In this document: positions 35,925 to 45,118 of the stretch, piece after piece
Layout: each line of letters starts with the position of its first letter
Position numbering within the stretch: position 1 is the stretch's first letter
NCBI GenBank assembly: GCA_030603385.1
Contig: JAUVXW010000024.1
Coordinates: 1 to 64,000 of the forward strand
DNA: 64,000 nucleotides
Reading direction: 5' to 3'
From: Promethearchaeota archaeon
GTDB lineage: Archaea > Asgardarchaeota > Lokiarchaeia > Sigyniarchaeales > SOKP01
Position numbers and translations under genes: made by a program
The notes under the pieces: model-generated
Databases searched by the model: none
Seen by the model: only the letters and a program-made list of their open reading frames with translations
Told to the model about the DNA's origin: nothing

Positions 35925-36632
35925 CTATTCCACTCCTTTTGGTTTATTTAATGTATTTTTTTTTCGCATACTACGCGGATAATTAGCAAATAAACTTTCG
36001 TATAATTTTTCAAATCTTTCAAGATTTTTCTTGGAAAACGTTTTTAGTTCTCCTATTTGTAGAGCTCCCCAATAAATCTTCGCTAATTTTTCCACTAGCT
36101 CCGCAAATTTTACAGCATGATCGATAGATTTACCACAGACTATCACACCATGATTCGCTAACAAAGCCGCATTTTTTGTTTTGAGTCCATCAAGAGCAGC
36201 TTGCCCAATTTCTTCAGTATGAGCAATTCCAAAATCAGAAACATCAATGGATCCCCCTAGAAAAATATACATCTCTTCCATTATGATTGGAATACTTTTT
36301 CGAATAGTTGAGAACATAGATGCGAAAGTTGAATGAGTATGGATGACAGATTTGACTTTAGGACGTGATTTATAGATCGCAATATGCATTTTTGCTTCAG
36401 TAGACGGTAGTTTTCCCGCACTCAAGGGTGTTCCATCAAAATTTAAATGTACCACTTCATCCTTTGTAAGTGTGGAATACTGATTGAATGATGGTGTAAT
36501 AAAAAATTCTTCTTTCTTACCATTCCTTAAACTTACATTACCTTCACCTGCTTCTACTAAGCCTTTATTGAAAATTGCTTTTGCACCATCAACCACTTCC
36601 ATCCGAAGCTTATCTTCTTTAGTTAAAGACAT
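35925..36632 (-). CDS. Class II aldolase/adducin family protein
   Basis: The protein, 235 residues from ATG at 36632, carries the class II aldolase core: GEGNVSLRNG, then PSTEAKMHIAIYKSRP, VIHTHSTFASMF with the zinc histidines, and LLANHGVIVCGKS. The ATG at 36632 is chosen because the upstream 17 codons of the open frame are hydrophobic and unlike the family. By analogy it cleaves fuculose-, ribulose- or a related sugar phosphate to dihydroxyacetone phosphate plus aldehyde. It runs into the isomerase gene with no gap. Confidence 0.87.
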   Translation of the reverse strand: MSLTKEDKLRMEVVDGAKAIFNKGLVEAGEGNVSLRNGKKEEFFITPSFNQYSTLTKDEVVHLNFDGTPLSAGKLPSTEAKMHIAIYKSRPKVKSVIHTHSTFASMFSTIRKSIPIIMEEMYIFLGGSIDVSDFGIAHTEEIGQAALDGLKTKNAALLANHGVIVCGKSIDHAVKFAELVEKLAKIYWGALQIGELKTFSKKNLERFEKLYESLFANYPRSMRKKNTLNKPKGVE

Positions 36633-36804
36633 AAAATAAATAATTAAGAGTGTGTTAAAAATGTATTTCGAATTGAGAAACAATGTTAAAATCTAAATTA
36701 AGACTTTGTTTTATAATTCAAATTACTCTAATCTTATATATAAAATATAAAAATATCAAATATGATAATTTAAAATACTATTTTTAGTAGAAAATGCACG
36801 AAAA

Positions 36805-37887
36805 ATGAACCGGCTTATATTGCATTGTGATTTAGATTGCTTTTTTGCGGCTGTGGAAATGAGAGATAATCCACAATTTAGAAGAAAATCAGTCATAATA
36901 GGAGCCGATCCAAGAGAAGGAAAGGGTAGAGGGGTTATCTCAACTTGTTCTTACGAGGCAAGAAAATTTGGACTTCATTCTGGAATGCCTATTTCTCAAG
37001 CATACCTCAGATGTCCTCATGGAATTTATCTGAGACCAAATTTTAAGAAATATTCCAAGGCTTCGAAACAAGTTATGGAAATATTAAGTAGATATTCAAA
37101 AGATTTCCAACAAATAGGAAATGATGAGGCATATCTTGATCTCACAGATACATGCTTAAATTATAAGGAAGCAAAAGAAAATGCAAAAAAAATCCAAAGG
37201 GAAATATGTGAAAGTGTAGGATTAACAATATCGATTGGAATCGCACCTACAAAATCTCTAGCAAAAATTGCATCAGACTGCAATAAGCCAAATGGAATAA
37301 CTCTCTTTAAACCAGAAAATTTTAAAGTCTTATTAAAAGATATGGAAATCACGCGTGTCCCAGGTATAGGAAAAAAAACAAAGGTATATTTCTATAAGAA
37401 AGGAATAAAGAAGATTGGTGATATACTTAATATACCAGTATCTAAAATGGTTAATTTATTTGGGGAACATGGTAAATGGATCTGGAAAGTAGTCAATGGT
37501 TTTGACAATCGAAAGGTCAAGGAATTTCAAGAAGAGAGAAAATCAATTAGTGCAGAGAGAACTTTTTTAGAAGACACTAATGATTTTAATTCAATTTTTT
37601 CCAAATTAGGAGATATTAATGAAAAAATCCATAGATCAGTTATTAAACATCATATTGCTTATAAAACTATTTCACTAAAAATAAGATTTGAAGGTTATCA
37701 AACATATACACGTTCTAAAACCCTTCCTTTTCATATTCAAGACAAGGATAGAGTAATGGTAGTAATTTTAGAATTATTTAGAGAATTTTCAAACAATATG
37801 AAAAAAGTAAGACTTGTGGGTATTAGATTCTCTAATTTAGAAAGAAATCATAAAGTCCGACAAACTGATCTTTTTAATTATGCTTAA
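36805..37887 (+). CDS. dinB: DNA polymerase IV (Y-family)
   Basis: The 360-residue translesion polymerase has all DinB blocks: DLDCFFAAVEM with catalytic Asp (residues 7-17), IGNDEAYLDLT near 108, the SIGIAPTKSLAKIASD segment and helix-hairpin-helix VPGIGKKTKVYF. The usual IDEAYLD reads NDEAYLD. A C-terminal QTDLFNYA resembles a PCNA-interacting peptide. It copies damaged DNA. It is encoded alone, divergent from the aldolase pair. Confidence 0.94.
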   Translation: MNRLILHCDLDCFFAAVEMRDNPQFRRKSVIIGADPREGKGRGVISTCSYEARKFGLHSGMPISQAYLRCPHGIYLRPNFKKYSKASKQVMEILSRYSKDFQQIGNDEAYLDLTDTCLNYKEAKENAKKIQREICESVGLTISIGIAPTKSLAKIASDCNKPNGITLFKPENFKVLLKDMEITRVPGIGKKTKVYFYKKGIKKIGDILNIPVSKMVNLFGEHGKWIWKVVNGFDNRKVKEFQEERKSISAERTFLEDTNDFNSIFSKLGDINEKIHRSVIKHHIAYKTISLKIRFEGYQTYTRSKTLPFHIQDKDRVMVVILELFREFSNNMKKVRLVGIRFSNLERNHKVRQTDLFNYA

Positions 37888-37939
37888 TTTAGGAGTTCAA
37901 TTTGAATTATTTTTGATTTTTAAATTCTAGAAAAAATAA

Positions 37940-40024
37940 TTACCTTATTATAGCCTGTATTTCAAAAAGATAATTTTCTAATGAAGCTGATGTTCTGCTT
38001 GTAAGATCAATTTGATGTGCCTTTCTTTTTAATTCTGATTCAAAGTTATATTCACTCAGAAGCCATAATAATTTATGTATCTCAATAGTTTTCTTGAAGT
38101 TATTATCAATTTCATAATATTTTGAATACGCATTATAGAAAGCATCATAAAAAGACGGGAGATTTAAAGGTTTTAGAATTAAGTAATCTATTTTAATGAA
38201 GTCTTGAGCTCTGCTTCCAACACACCAATCATCAAAATCTACTAATCCATTCAAATTAATTAAACCTTGGTCTTCTTTAACGATAACATTTTGACTATGA
38301 AAATCATTATGTAACAATACAAATTCATTTTCTTCTTCAATTAGCGCCTTGTTATCTCTAAAATAATCCCTTATTTCAATTCCAAAATCAATCTTATTCT
38401 TTTTTGCTTCTTGCAATTCAGTTTCTAATTGATTATTAAAATATTCTGGATATGATACTTTTTTATTTTTTCCAATATTGCTAATACTTCTAAAAAAAGA
38501 TTCAAATTTTATTGTGTGTAAATTTCCTAAATGTTCTCCCAAATTTTCAAATATGTTTATAAATTTTTTAGTATTCAGGTTTTTTCCTTCATTAATGTAC
38601 TTATTAATGAGTTGAAATAAAGGTTTGCCACGAATATATTCTTGTGCAGAGAAAATATAAGGAATCACTTCCTTAGTCTCATCATAATAAATTAAATTAC
38701 TTACTGGAATAATAGGAGGTTTTTCCTTATCAAAGATATAAGCTCCAGTTTTAGAGTTTATAATTGCTTTTACTTTTTCTCTTAGATTAAGGTCATGAGG
38801 TGTTAAAGTCTTATCTAAAAATGGAAATAAAAGTTTTTGTTTAACTAAATTTTCAAATTGAAAGAATTTACTAGTTCGAAATCTGAAAACTAATTGGCTA
38901 TTTTCGAACTTTACTTTATAAATCGTGTTAATATCTGATCTATAAGGACCTGTTATTTTTCTTACTTTACCTTGTTGAACTAAAATATCAATTTTTGAAA
39001 ATGTCTCAATAATATCTTGAAATTGATATAGATCTTTTCTACCAATAGAATATAATTGATAAATTTGTTTGTTATGAAGTAGGTAATTAACAGTAGCTTC
39101 GATTCTTTCCTTACTTATAGGATCAATTTCAGTTTGTAATTTTGAGGTGATGAAATTAACCTCTTCATCAGTTTTTGATATTAATTCTCCATACAAATGT
39201 AAAAAAGCATAAATTAAACCACGTCTCTCTTTGCCTTCCTCAGTTTTAATATCGTAAATCTTAGCTCTAATATCATTTATTTGTTCTTGTAATTGTAGAA
39301 GCTCTAAGAGATTATCATTCACGGCATAATAGTATATTTTTGAACACATATTAACCAAGTTACTTATACTCGATACAATACCACTATATTTTCTCTGGTT
39401 TAATGGAATTAGTTGAAAAAAGTTTTGAGAGTTTTCTTCCACCCCGCAGAAAACTGAGAAATTTTCATTCATTAATCGTAAATATGATTTGCAGATCTTA
39501 ATATTATAAAATGAATCATTTAATCCCCTTAAATTAGGGAATTCTGTTAATTTTTTTAACCAATTCGGTTCAATCTCATTTTTAACAAATTGAAGAGGAT
39601 TATTGTACAAATATATTTGATTCCTAGGATTAATAGATCCTAAAATATTTTCAAAATATGATCTTATGCCTTCTGATGATAAGTTTTCTGAAATGGGGGG
39701 AGGTATCATATAATTAAGTTCGTCAAAATTTTTTCCTAAATTTTCAATCTGCTGTATTATTTCATCGGCATCGGCACCATAAATTCCAACAAGAATAGGA
39801 ATTTTTTTTGCAGTTAATTCCATTGCTATATCAATAAGTTTAATTTTTTCTTCTATTTTACTTGAAAATAGAGGTCTATCCCCCATACTCCCGAAAAGCA
39901 GGAGAGCGTTGGCGTCGTTTGTAAGAATGTGACGGATAAGAAGTGAATTTAAGTTTTTAATAATCTCATTATTTCGATTGAAGAAAGTAATAGCGTTACA
40001 TATAACACCATTGATTTGTTGCAT
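37940..40024 (-). CDS. Fusion of a DapA-like domain with an aminoglycoside-phosphotransferase-like kinase
   Basis: This 694-residue protein starts at ATG 40024, chosen because AGGAG lies 7 bases before it; an in-frame GTG at 40045 is weaker. Residues ~1-300 are a dihydrodipicolinate-synthase/N-acetylneuraminate-lyase-type barrel, with the catalytic-Tyr region IYLYNNP. But the Schiff-base Lys of the GIKD motif is Asn (LRGLNDSF), and the usual GTTGE reads GSMGD. After a linker, residues ~340-690 form an APH-type kinase: a phosphate-anchor N-lobe and LLHNDFHSQNVIV with catalytic Asp. The metal motif VDFDDWCVGSRAQDF follows. I infer that the barrel binds rather than converts a ligand. No partner gene is adjacent. 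Confidence 0.8.
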   Translation of the reverse strand: MQQINGVICNAITFFNRNNEIIKNLNSLLIRHILTNDANALLLFGSMGDRPLFSSKIEEKIKLIDIAMELTAKKIPILVGIYGADADEIIQQIENLGKNFDELNYMIPPPISENLSSEGIRSYFENILGSINPRNQIYLYNNPLQFVKNEIEPNWLKKLTEFPNLRGLNDSFYNIKICKSYLRLMNENFSVFCGVEENSQNFFQLIPLNQRKYSGIVSSISNLVNMCSKIYYYAVNDNLLELLQLQEQINDIRAKIYDIKTEEGKERRGLIYAFLHLYGELISKTDEEVNFITSKLQTEIDPISKERIEATVNYLLHNKQIYQLYSIGRKDLYQFQDIIETFSKIDILVQQGKVRKITGPYRSDINTIYKVKFENSQLVFRFRTSKFFQFENLVKQKLLFPFLDKTLTPHDLNLREKVKAIINSKTGAYIFDKEKPPIIPVSNLIYYDETKEVIPYIFSAQEYIRGKPLFQLINKYINEGKNLNTKKFINIFENLGEHLGNLHTIKFESFFRSISNIGKNKKVSYPEYFNNQLETELQEAKKNKIDFGIEIRDYFRDNKALIEEENEFVLLHNDFHSQNVIVKEDQGLINLNGLVDFDDWCVGSRAQDFIKIDYLILKPLNLPSFYDAFYNAYSKYYEIDNNFKKTIEIHKLLWLLSEYNFESELKRKAHQIDLTSRTSASLENYLFEIQAIIR

Positions 40025-40265
40025 TTTAAACTCCTTTTCTGACACTACAAATATAACTTGAATTTCAATAACAATATGTGGATATTAGTCTCTAAGTGTA
40101 AATATGATTTTTGAACAATTTTATTATCCGAATTATACCTAAAAATTTATAATTTTCTTAATAATAATCACTTATTAAATTTAAATAAATTTGATATATT
40201 GTTTAAAGAAGCTTGTTTCAAATTTCTGAATAGAACTGTTAAAGATGTATAAATAAAGATGTGTT

Positions 40266-40898
40266 CTATGTAAGATACTTTCTAGCGATTTTTCCTCTAG
40301 GTGATTCTTCTTCAAATAATATCGCTTGAAAAGAATAGATTTTCGTATCTAAATCTTTCCAAGAGTCTGCTGGGAGCATAGCTTTTTGACAAGTATGATC
40401 GAGAAAAGTTTCGACATCCCAATTCCTATCATGATCTACGGGAACTTGAGGAAGAAGTAATCCCCTTCGCCACCCTTTTTCTACAATAAGTCCATCTCTT
40501 CCGATTACGATTTTATCACGATATTCTTTTGGATTGTTTACTATGATTAACTCTGGAGGCGTCAATATTGATAATTCGATAATAATATTATCCAATTCTT
40601 CAAGTGTTACGGAAGGGAATCTAGGATCTTCAATAGCAGAGCTAATTGAAACTTTATGGATAACATCATAAAGAGAGTATTTAGGTTCAATATAACCGAT
40701 GCAACCTCTTAACGGATTACCAGATACTCCATGTTTATTTAAGGTAACAAAAGCTCCATATTTATCATTGAATTTTTCTTTTATATATTCAGTAACAGGA
40801 ATTACTCTATCGTTTTTTAGAAAAAATTCAATGTTTTCTCGAGCAAATTTAATTAGCACTTGACCATCTTCTAGACTAAATTTCTCTTCATAAGACAT
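40266..40898 (-). CDS. AMMECR1 domain protein
   Basis: The 210-residue protein contains the AMMECR1 signature LRGCIGYIEP (near residue 65), then SSAIEDPRFPSVTLEEL and ELSILTPPELI, and VEKGWRRGLLLPQVP. This domain is found across archaea and eukaryotes. In bacteria and archaea it often neighbours MEMO and radical SAM genes, which are not seen here. Its function is unresolved. It stands alone, ahead of the dihydroorotase gene. Confidence 0.92.
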   Translation of the reverse strand: MSYEEKFSLEDGQVLIKFARENIEFFLKNDRVIPVTEYIKEKFNDKYGAFVTLNKHGVSGNPLRGCIGYIEPKYSLYDVIHKVSISSAIEDPRFPSVTLEELDNIIIELSILTPPELIIVNNPKEYRDKIVIGRDGLIVEKGWRRGLLLPQVPVDHDRNWDVETFLDHTCQKAMLPADSWKDLDTKIYSFQAILFEEESPRGKIARKYLT

Positions 40899-40951
40899 AT
40901 TCTGCTTTCCACAATCGATTTGAGTTATGTATTATTATATTGTTTAGACAT

Positions 40952-42352
40952 TTATACTTTATAGCTTGCTCTTATAATTTTTCCATTTGAAATAATATTT
41001 TCATTATTTATTTCAGTTCCTCTTAAAAATACTTTCCAAATCTGAACAGCTGAATTACAATTTTCAAATGGGGAAAATTTTGCTTTTGTTTTGAAATTTT
41101 GAGATCTAATTGGAAATTTAGACACCTTATCGATTATCATTAAATCAGCATCATATCCTTCTTTAATAAAGCCTTTATTTTTTAAATTAAAAATTTTAGC
41201 AGGATTTTCAGAAGAAATTTTAACGAAATTTTCTAATGAAAGGTTGTAGTTAAAAACATTATTTAGTATCATTAATGGGTAAGTTTCAAAACCGGGGAAT
41301 CCAGAGGGTGCATCTAAATAATCTTGGGATTTTTCTTTTGAGGTGTGAGGTGCGTGATCAGTTCCAATTAAAGACACCTTGTCATCCTTAAGTTCATTAA
41401 ATAAAAATTGACTATGTTCAGAACTTCTTAAAGGAGGTAGTACTTTGCCATAATTATTTTCATTTAATATAATTTCGTGAGACAAAAGTAAGTGATGAGG
41501 AGTAATTTCAAAAGAAATTTTTAAGCTGTGTTCTGATTTTAATGCCTTTTGAATCGCTAAATAGCCTTGAATGCAACTTACGTGGCAAAAATGAACAATT
41601 GGATAATTTTTTGGGTTTAATCTATTAATGTTAATATGTTTTTTATAATTTTCAATTACAAACTCAATATACTTTTCCTCCATTTCGACTGGATTTAATC
41701 TATCGTGTAATTCTAAAGTATTATATTCTTGAACCTTGAATTCATTAAGAATTCGATCCTTTTCTTTATCGGAGATTGAGAAAGCAGCATGAATAAATAA
41801 CGGAATTTGGTATGTAGAAGAAATATTAAGAATTTTTTGAATATTTTCGGTATTATCCCAATCTATATCATTTAAAGGGTTAAGTGGGTAAATTTTAAAT
41901 CCAATTGCTCCTAATTCCATAATCTTTTTTATTTCATTCTCATCAATTTCTTTAGGTACACCTGCTATGAATCCAACATCCACATTAATATTATTTTGTG
42001 CTTTTTCCATCCATATGTTGACTTGTTTTCCTGAAATTGCGGGAGGTTTTGTATTTGGCATATTGAAAACTGTTGTTATTCCAGAATAAGCAGCTGCTTT
42101 GGTTCCGGTAAAAAATGTTTCTTTATCACTTTGTCCCATATCACGCAAGTGAGAATGAATATCAATTATCCCTGGTAAAATTAATTTATTTTTACAATCT
42201 AGTACCTTATTACCATCGTTCTTTTCAAATAATTTTTTATAATCCTTCTCATCAGGTGTATATTTAACTTCTACAATAATACCATTATTGATAAGAATAG
42301 CTCCTTTATGTACTAAACCTTCAGAAAAAATTTTTGCGTTTTTTAGAATCAT
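40952..42352 (-). CDS. pyrC: Dihydroorotase (PyrC, class I-type)
   Basis: The 466-residue amidohydrolase has the metal motif DIHSHLRDMG (near residue 64), NMPNTKPPA (~100), HFCHVSC (~270) and GTDHAPHTSKEKSQ (~333). This pattern is typical of the long (class I) dihydroorotases. It closes carbamoyl-aspartate to dihydroorotate in pyrimidine synthesis. It ends about 50 bases before AMMECR1 and begins 14 bases after the TrmY-like gene. The active-site residues visible are intact. Confidence 0.9.
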   Translation of the reverse strand: MILKNAKIFSEGLVHKGAILINNGIIVEVKYTPDEKDYKKLFEKNDGNKVLDCKNKLILPGIIDIHSHLRDMGQSDKETFFTGTKAAAYSGITTVFNMPNTKPPAISGKQVNIWMEKAQNNINVDVGFIAGVPKEIDENEIKKIMELGAIGFKIYPLNPLNDIDWDNTENIQKILNISSTYQIPLFIHAAFSISDKEKDRILNEFKVQEYNTLELHDRLNPVEMEEKYIEFVIENYKKHININRLNPKNYPIVHFCHVSCIQGYLAIQKALKSEHSLKISFEITPHHLLLSHEIILNENNYGKVLPPLRSSEHSQFLFNELKDDKVSLIGTDHAPHTSKEKSQDYLDAPSGFPGFETYPLMILNNVFNYNLSLENFVKISSENPAKIFNLKNKGFIKEGYDADLMIIDKVSKFPIRSQNFKTKAKFSPFENCNSAVQIWKVFLRGTEINNENIISNGKIIRASYKV

Positions 42353-42366
42353 AAATATTTTTACTC

Positions 42367-43023
42367 TTATAGAGTCTCTTGATGATCTTTTCGAAAATTA
42401 ATATATAAAATTTTATTTTCTATTGGTTTAATTTTAGAAAGAGATAAAAAATTTATATTTTTCATTTGTCTAAATCCATTGATAAGATCAGATTTTTCAT
42501 TAGAAGTATTAAAAGTTGGAATTATATAGAAATTTGATTCTTCTACTAATTCCTTTTCTTCATTCAAAGTTTGAACTGCTAAATCCTCTTTTATAGATTC
42601 AATATCATTTATTATGAAATAAACTTTTCCCTCTATAATAGATTTAAAATAGTGAATAAATGATGAATCCTTCAGAAATTTTATAACATAAATGCCTGGT
42701 GTGGATTCCATTTTATCTGTTTCTTTTATAGCATCAATTCCTCTCACTTTGTTTAAAGCTTTTAGAAGAAGTAACGCTTGAGATCTTTCATCAGGACCTA
42801 AGTATCTTAATTTATTTCCTATAAAACTTACAAGTAAATTCTCTTCTTGGAAATATACGTGTAAATTATTATTTTTCCTAATGGAATAAGATAGACAAAA
42901 AGTCTCTCTTATACATGAACACAACTCATAAACTTTTTGAGGAGTAAGACCTTTATCAATCTGTTTTTTTGTGTAATAAATGATTTTTTCGAAAAGTAAT
43001 AAGAAATTTACCAACCTAATCAA
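42367..43023 (-). CDS. trmY: tRNA pseudouridine(54)-N1-methyltransferase (TrmY)
   Basis: The 218-residue protein has the DUF358/TrmY core: LSYSIRKNNNLHVYFQEENLL then GNKLRYLGPDERS, very near the TrmY consensus, and a C-terminal VESN-type strand. Archaeal TrmY methylates N1 of pseudouridine 54 in the tRNA T-loop with S-adenosylmethionine. The start is a TTG at 43023. The N-terminal segment is more hydrophobic than usual. It lies just downstream of SRP54 (26 bases) and upstream of pyrC on the same strand. The tRNA-Val at 17348 carries an intron in the T-loop that this enzyme modifies. Confidence 0.85.
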   Translation of the reverse strand: MIRLVNFLLLFEKIIYYTKKQIDKGLTPQKVYELCSCIRETFCLSYSIRKNNNLHVYFQEENLLVSFIGNKLRYLGPDERSQALLLLKALNKVRGIDAIKETDKMESTPGIYVIKFLKDSSFIHYFKSIIEGKVYFIINDIESIKEDLAVQTLNEEKELVEESNFYIIPTFNTSNEKSDLINGFRQMKNINFLSLSKIKPIENKILYINFRKDHQETL

Positions 43024-43048
43024 ACATAATATAAGTAAAAACTAAATT

Positions 43049-44422
43049 CTAAAATTTACCTAACTTCTTCATGAAGTCAGCACCCGCTTTTCCACCAGGT
43101 AAACCTGGCATTCCTGGAAATCCTTTGCCTTTTTTCTGCATTTGAAGGAATTTCTTCATGAATTTCTTCATCTGGTTATACTGATCGAGCATCTTGTTTA
43201 TTACAGAATAATCCGAACCCGAACCTATGGCAATCCTTCTTTTTCTTGTCTTCTTGATAATTTTCGGTTCCATTTTTTCTTCATGGGTCATGGAATCTAA
43301 GACAACTCTCCATCGTTCGAGGTTTCGCTCTGCATCGTCCTTTAAAGCGTCAGGGATGTTTCCTCCACCCATCATTGATAAGATTTGCTGGAACTTTCCC
43401 ACTTTCTTAATTTGGGATAGTTGTAAGTAAAGGTCTTCGAGGGTAAACCGTCCATGCATCATACGTTTAATGGTTTCTTCATCTGGACCAATTTCTGCTT
43501 CCTCAACTTTTTGGACTAATGATTCAATATCGGGTACACCAAGTAGAGTTCCTACAAATTTAGATGGTTCAAATTCTTCGAGATCATCGATTTTTTCTCC
43601 AACACCTATGAAACGAATCCCTGCATTTGTAGCTGCACATGCAGATAAAGCACCACCACCTTTAGCAGTTCCGTCTAATTTTGTAACAATTATACTTCCA
43701 AGACTTGTAGTATTTGAGAACGCTTGTGCTTGAGCAAAAGCTTGTTGGCCAAGAGTCCCATCAATTACTAAGCAAACTTCGTTTGGCTTTAACTTTTGTT
43801 CGATGATTGCCATCTCTTTCATTAATTCTTTTTCTTCCTTATGTCTCCCTGCTGTGTCTGCGATAATTAAATCATTTCCATCATTTATTGCTTTTTTAGT
43901 CTCTTGAACCGCAATTTTAATAGCATTTTTCTCATTTGGATTTCCATAGCACTTTACTCCAATTTGTTCAGTCAGCTGAACTAATTGTTCATAAGCACCA
44001 GGTCGCCAAGTATCAGTTGTTAAAGCAGCTACTTTATATCCTTTACTTTTGTAATATTTAGCTAATTTGCCGATTGTGGTTGTTTTACCAGATCCTTGGA
44101 TTCCAACAAGTAAAATCACATTCTTTTTCCCAGGCTTGATTCGAATTGGGGCTGGTTTTCCACCTAAAAGGCTAATAAGCTCATCATGTACTAATTTTAT
44201 TATAAAATCTTTCCGTTTTGCTTTTTGTAGTTTTGTATTCGTCGCTTCTTTTTTAATATTTTCCGTCATCTGGAAAACTAACTCAACCTTTACATCAGCA
44301 CTCAGGAGACTTCTTTGGAGATCCTGAATAAGGGCATTTATTGCGTCCTTATCCACTATTGGAAGGCGCCTAATTCTGCGTATTGCCTTATCTAATTGTC
44401 TTCCAAGGTTTTCTAAAACCAT
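43049..44422 (-). CDS. srp54: Signal recognition particle protein SRP54
   Basis: The 457-residue protein has the N-domain, a G-domain with GIQGSGKTTTIGKLAKYYK (near residue 106) and DTAGRHKEEKELM, then TKLDGTAKGGGALS. The Met-rich M-domain follows, with RRIAIGSGSDYSVINKML, and a Gly/Pro/Lys-rich tail. It binds 7S RNA and signal peptides and docks with FtsY to deliver ribosomes to the membrane. The M-domain has the methionine bristles of the family. It is divergent to aIF5A. Confidence 0.96.
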   Translation of the reverse strand: MVLENLGRQLDKAIRRIRRLPIVDKDAINALIQDLQRSLLSADVKVELVFQMTENIKKEATNTKLQKAKRKDFIIKLVHDELISLLGGKPAPIRIKPGKKNVILLVGIQGSGKTTTIGKLAKYYKSKGYKVAALTTDTWRPGAYEQLVQLTEQIGVKCYGNPNEKNAIKIAVQETKKAINDGNDLIIADTAGRHKEEKELMKEMAIIEQKLKPNEVCLVIDGTLGQQAFAQAQAFSNTTSLGSIIVTKLDGTAKGGGALSACAATNAGIRFIGVGEKIDDLEEFEPSKFVGTLLGVPDIESLVQKVEEAEIGPDEETIKRMMHGRFTLEDLYLQLSQIKKVGKFQQILSMMGGGNIPDALKDDAERNLERWRVVLDSMTHEEKMEPKIIKKTRKRRIAIGSGSDYSVINKMLDQYNQMKKFMKKFLQMQKKGKGFPGMPGLPGGKAGADFMKKLGKF

Positions 44423-44500
44423 TAAAATTTTACTCTAATTTTTTTTAATGTATTTGAAATAGTTCTCAAAAACTAATATTTTTTTTTGAAATAAAATAAT

Positions 44501-44510
44501 ATATTATAAA
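44501..44510 (+). promoter_or_regulatory. TATA box upstream of aIF5A
   Basis: ATATTATAAA lies ~65-75 bases before the TTG start of the aIF5A gene in the SRP54/aIF5A divergent region. A TATA-like element is required here, and this is the clearest run. It gives a leader of roughly 40 bases that includes the AGGTGG ribosome-binding site at 44561-44566. Confidence 0.35.
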
Positions 44511-44574
44511 AGAAATGTCAAAATTAATTAAAAATATTTTGAATAAGAACAAACAAACTAAGGTGGAAATGTAA

Positions 44575-45003
44575 TTGTCTATTAGAAGAACAGAGATACA
44601 AAAATTAAAATCTGGGCAATACATCATGGTTGACGATGAGCCATGTATTATTAAAGCAACAGAGAGAAGTAAAAGTGGAAAACATGGACACGCTAAAGTC
44701 AGAGTCGTATGCGTCGGTCTTTTTGATAATAATAAACGCTCACTTACCATACCCTCGGGTCATATGGTTGAGATTCCCGAGATCTTAAAGGGTAATGCCC
44801 AAATCAATTTTATAGAAGATGCTTCGATAAATATTATGGATTTAGAATCTTATGAATCTTTCGATGTTGATTGGCCGAAAGAGGAGGATTTATCAAAGAA
44901 ATTGAAAGAACTCCAGGCAAATCCTGATAATATATCAACTGCTCAAGTGGATTATTGGCAATTAGCTGGGAAAACTCTAATAAATCGAGTTTTTACTAAC
45001 TAG
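44575..45003 (+). CDS. eif5a: Translation factor aIF5A
   Basis: The 142-residue protein has the IF5A layout: a beta-barrel start with LKSGQYIMVDDEPCII, the hypusine loop SKSGKHGHAKV with the Lys to be modified, and the C-terminal OB-fold from about residue 75. It helps ribosomes form difficult peptide bonds. The start is TTG with AGGTGG about 8 bases upstream. It is the first of a + strand set with NAD kinase, Nob1 and FEN1. The tail after residue ~120 is longer than usual. Confidence 0.94.
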   Translation: MSIRRTEIQKLKSGQYIMVDDEPCIIKATERSKSGKHGHAKVRVVCVGLFDNNKRSLTIPSGHMVEIPEILKGNAQINFIEDASINIMDLESYESFDVDWPKEEDLSKKLKELQANPDNISTAQVDYWQLAGKTLINRVFTN

Positions 45004-45073
45004 ATAAACTAAAAAATTTCAATAAAGTATAAACATTAATAATATTTTCCAAATAATCTTTTATTTTTTTGAT

Positions 45074-45085
45074 AGATATATAAGG
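45074..45085 (+). promoter_or_regulatory. TATA box of the NAD kinase gene
   Basis: AGATATATAAGG lies 34-45 bases before the ATG at 45119 and would place the transcript start within ~20 bases of it. No good ribosome-binding site lies before the ATG, so the transcript may be nearly leaderless. The run is the best archaeal TATA match in this gap. Confidence 0.5.
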
Positions 45086-45118
45086 AGTTAAGATTTAATT
45101 AACAAAAGGCGCGGAATC

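Noticed and set aside
40046..40265. Possible small gene in the 220-bp gap after the fusion gene
   Set aside because: Only AT-rich sequence with short random frames; no coding signal.
43227..44327. Several + strand open frames inside SRP54
   Set aside because: They are antisense shadows; SRP54 is strongly conserved on the minus strand.
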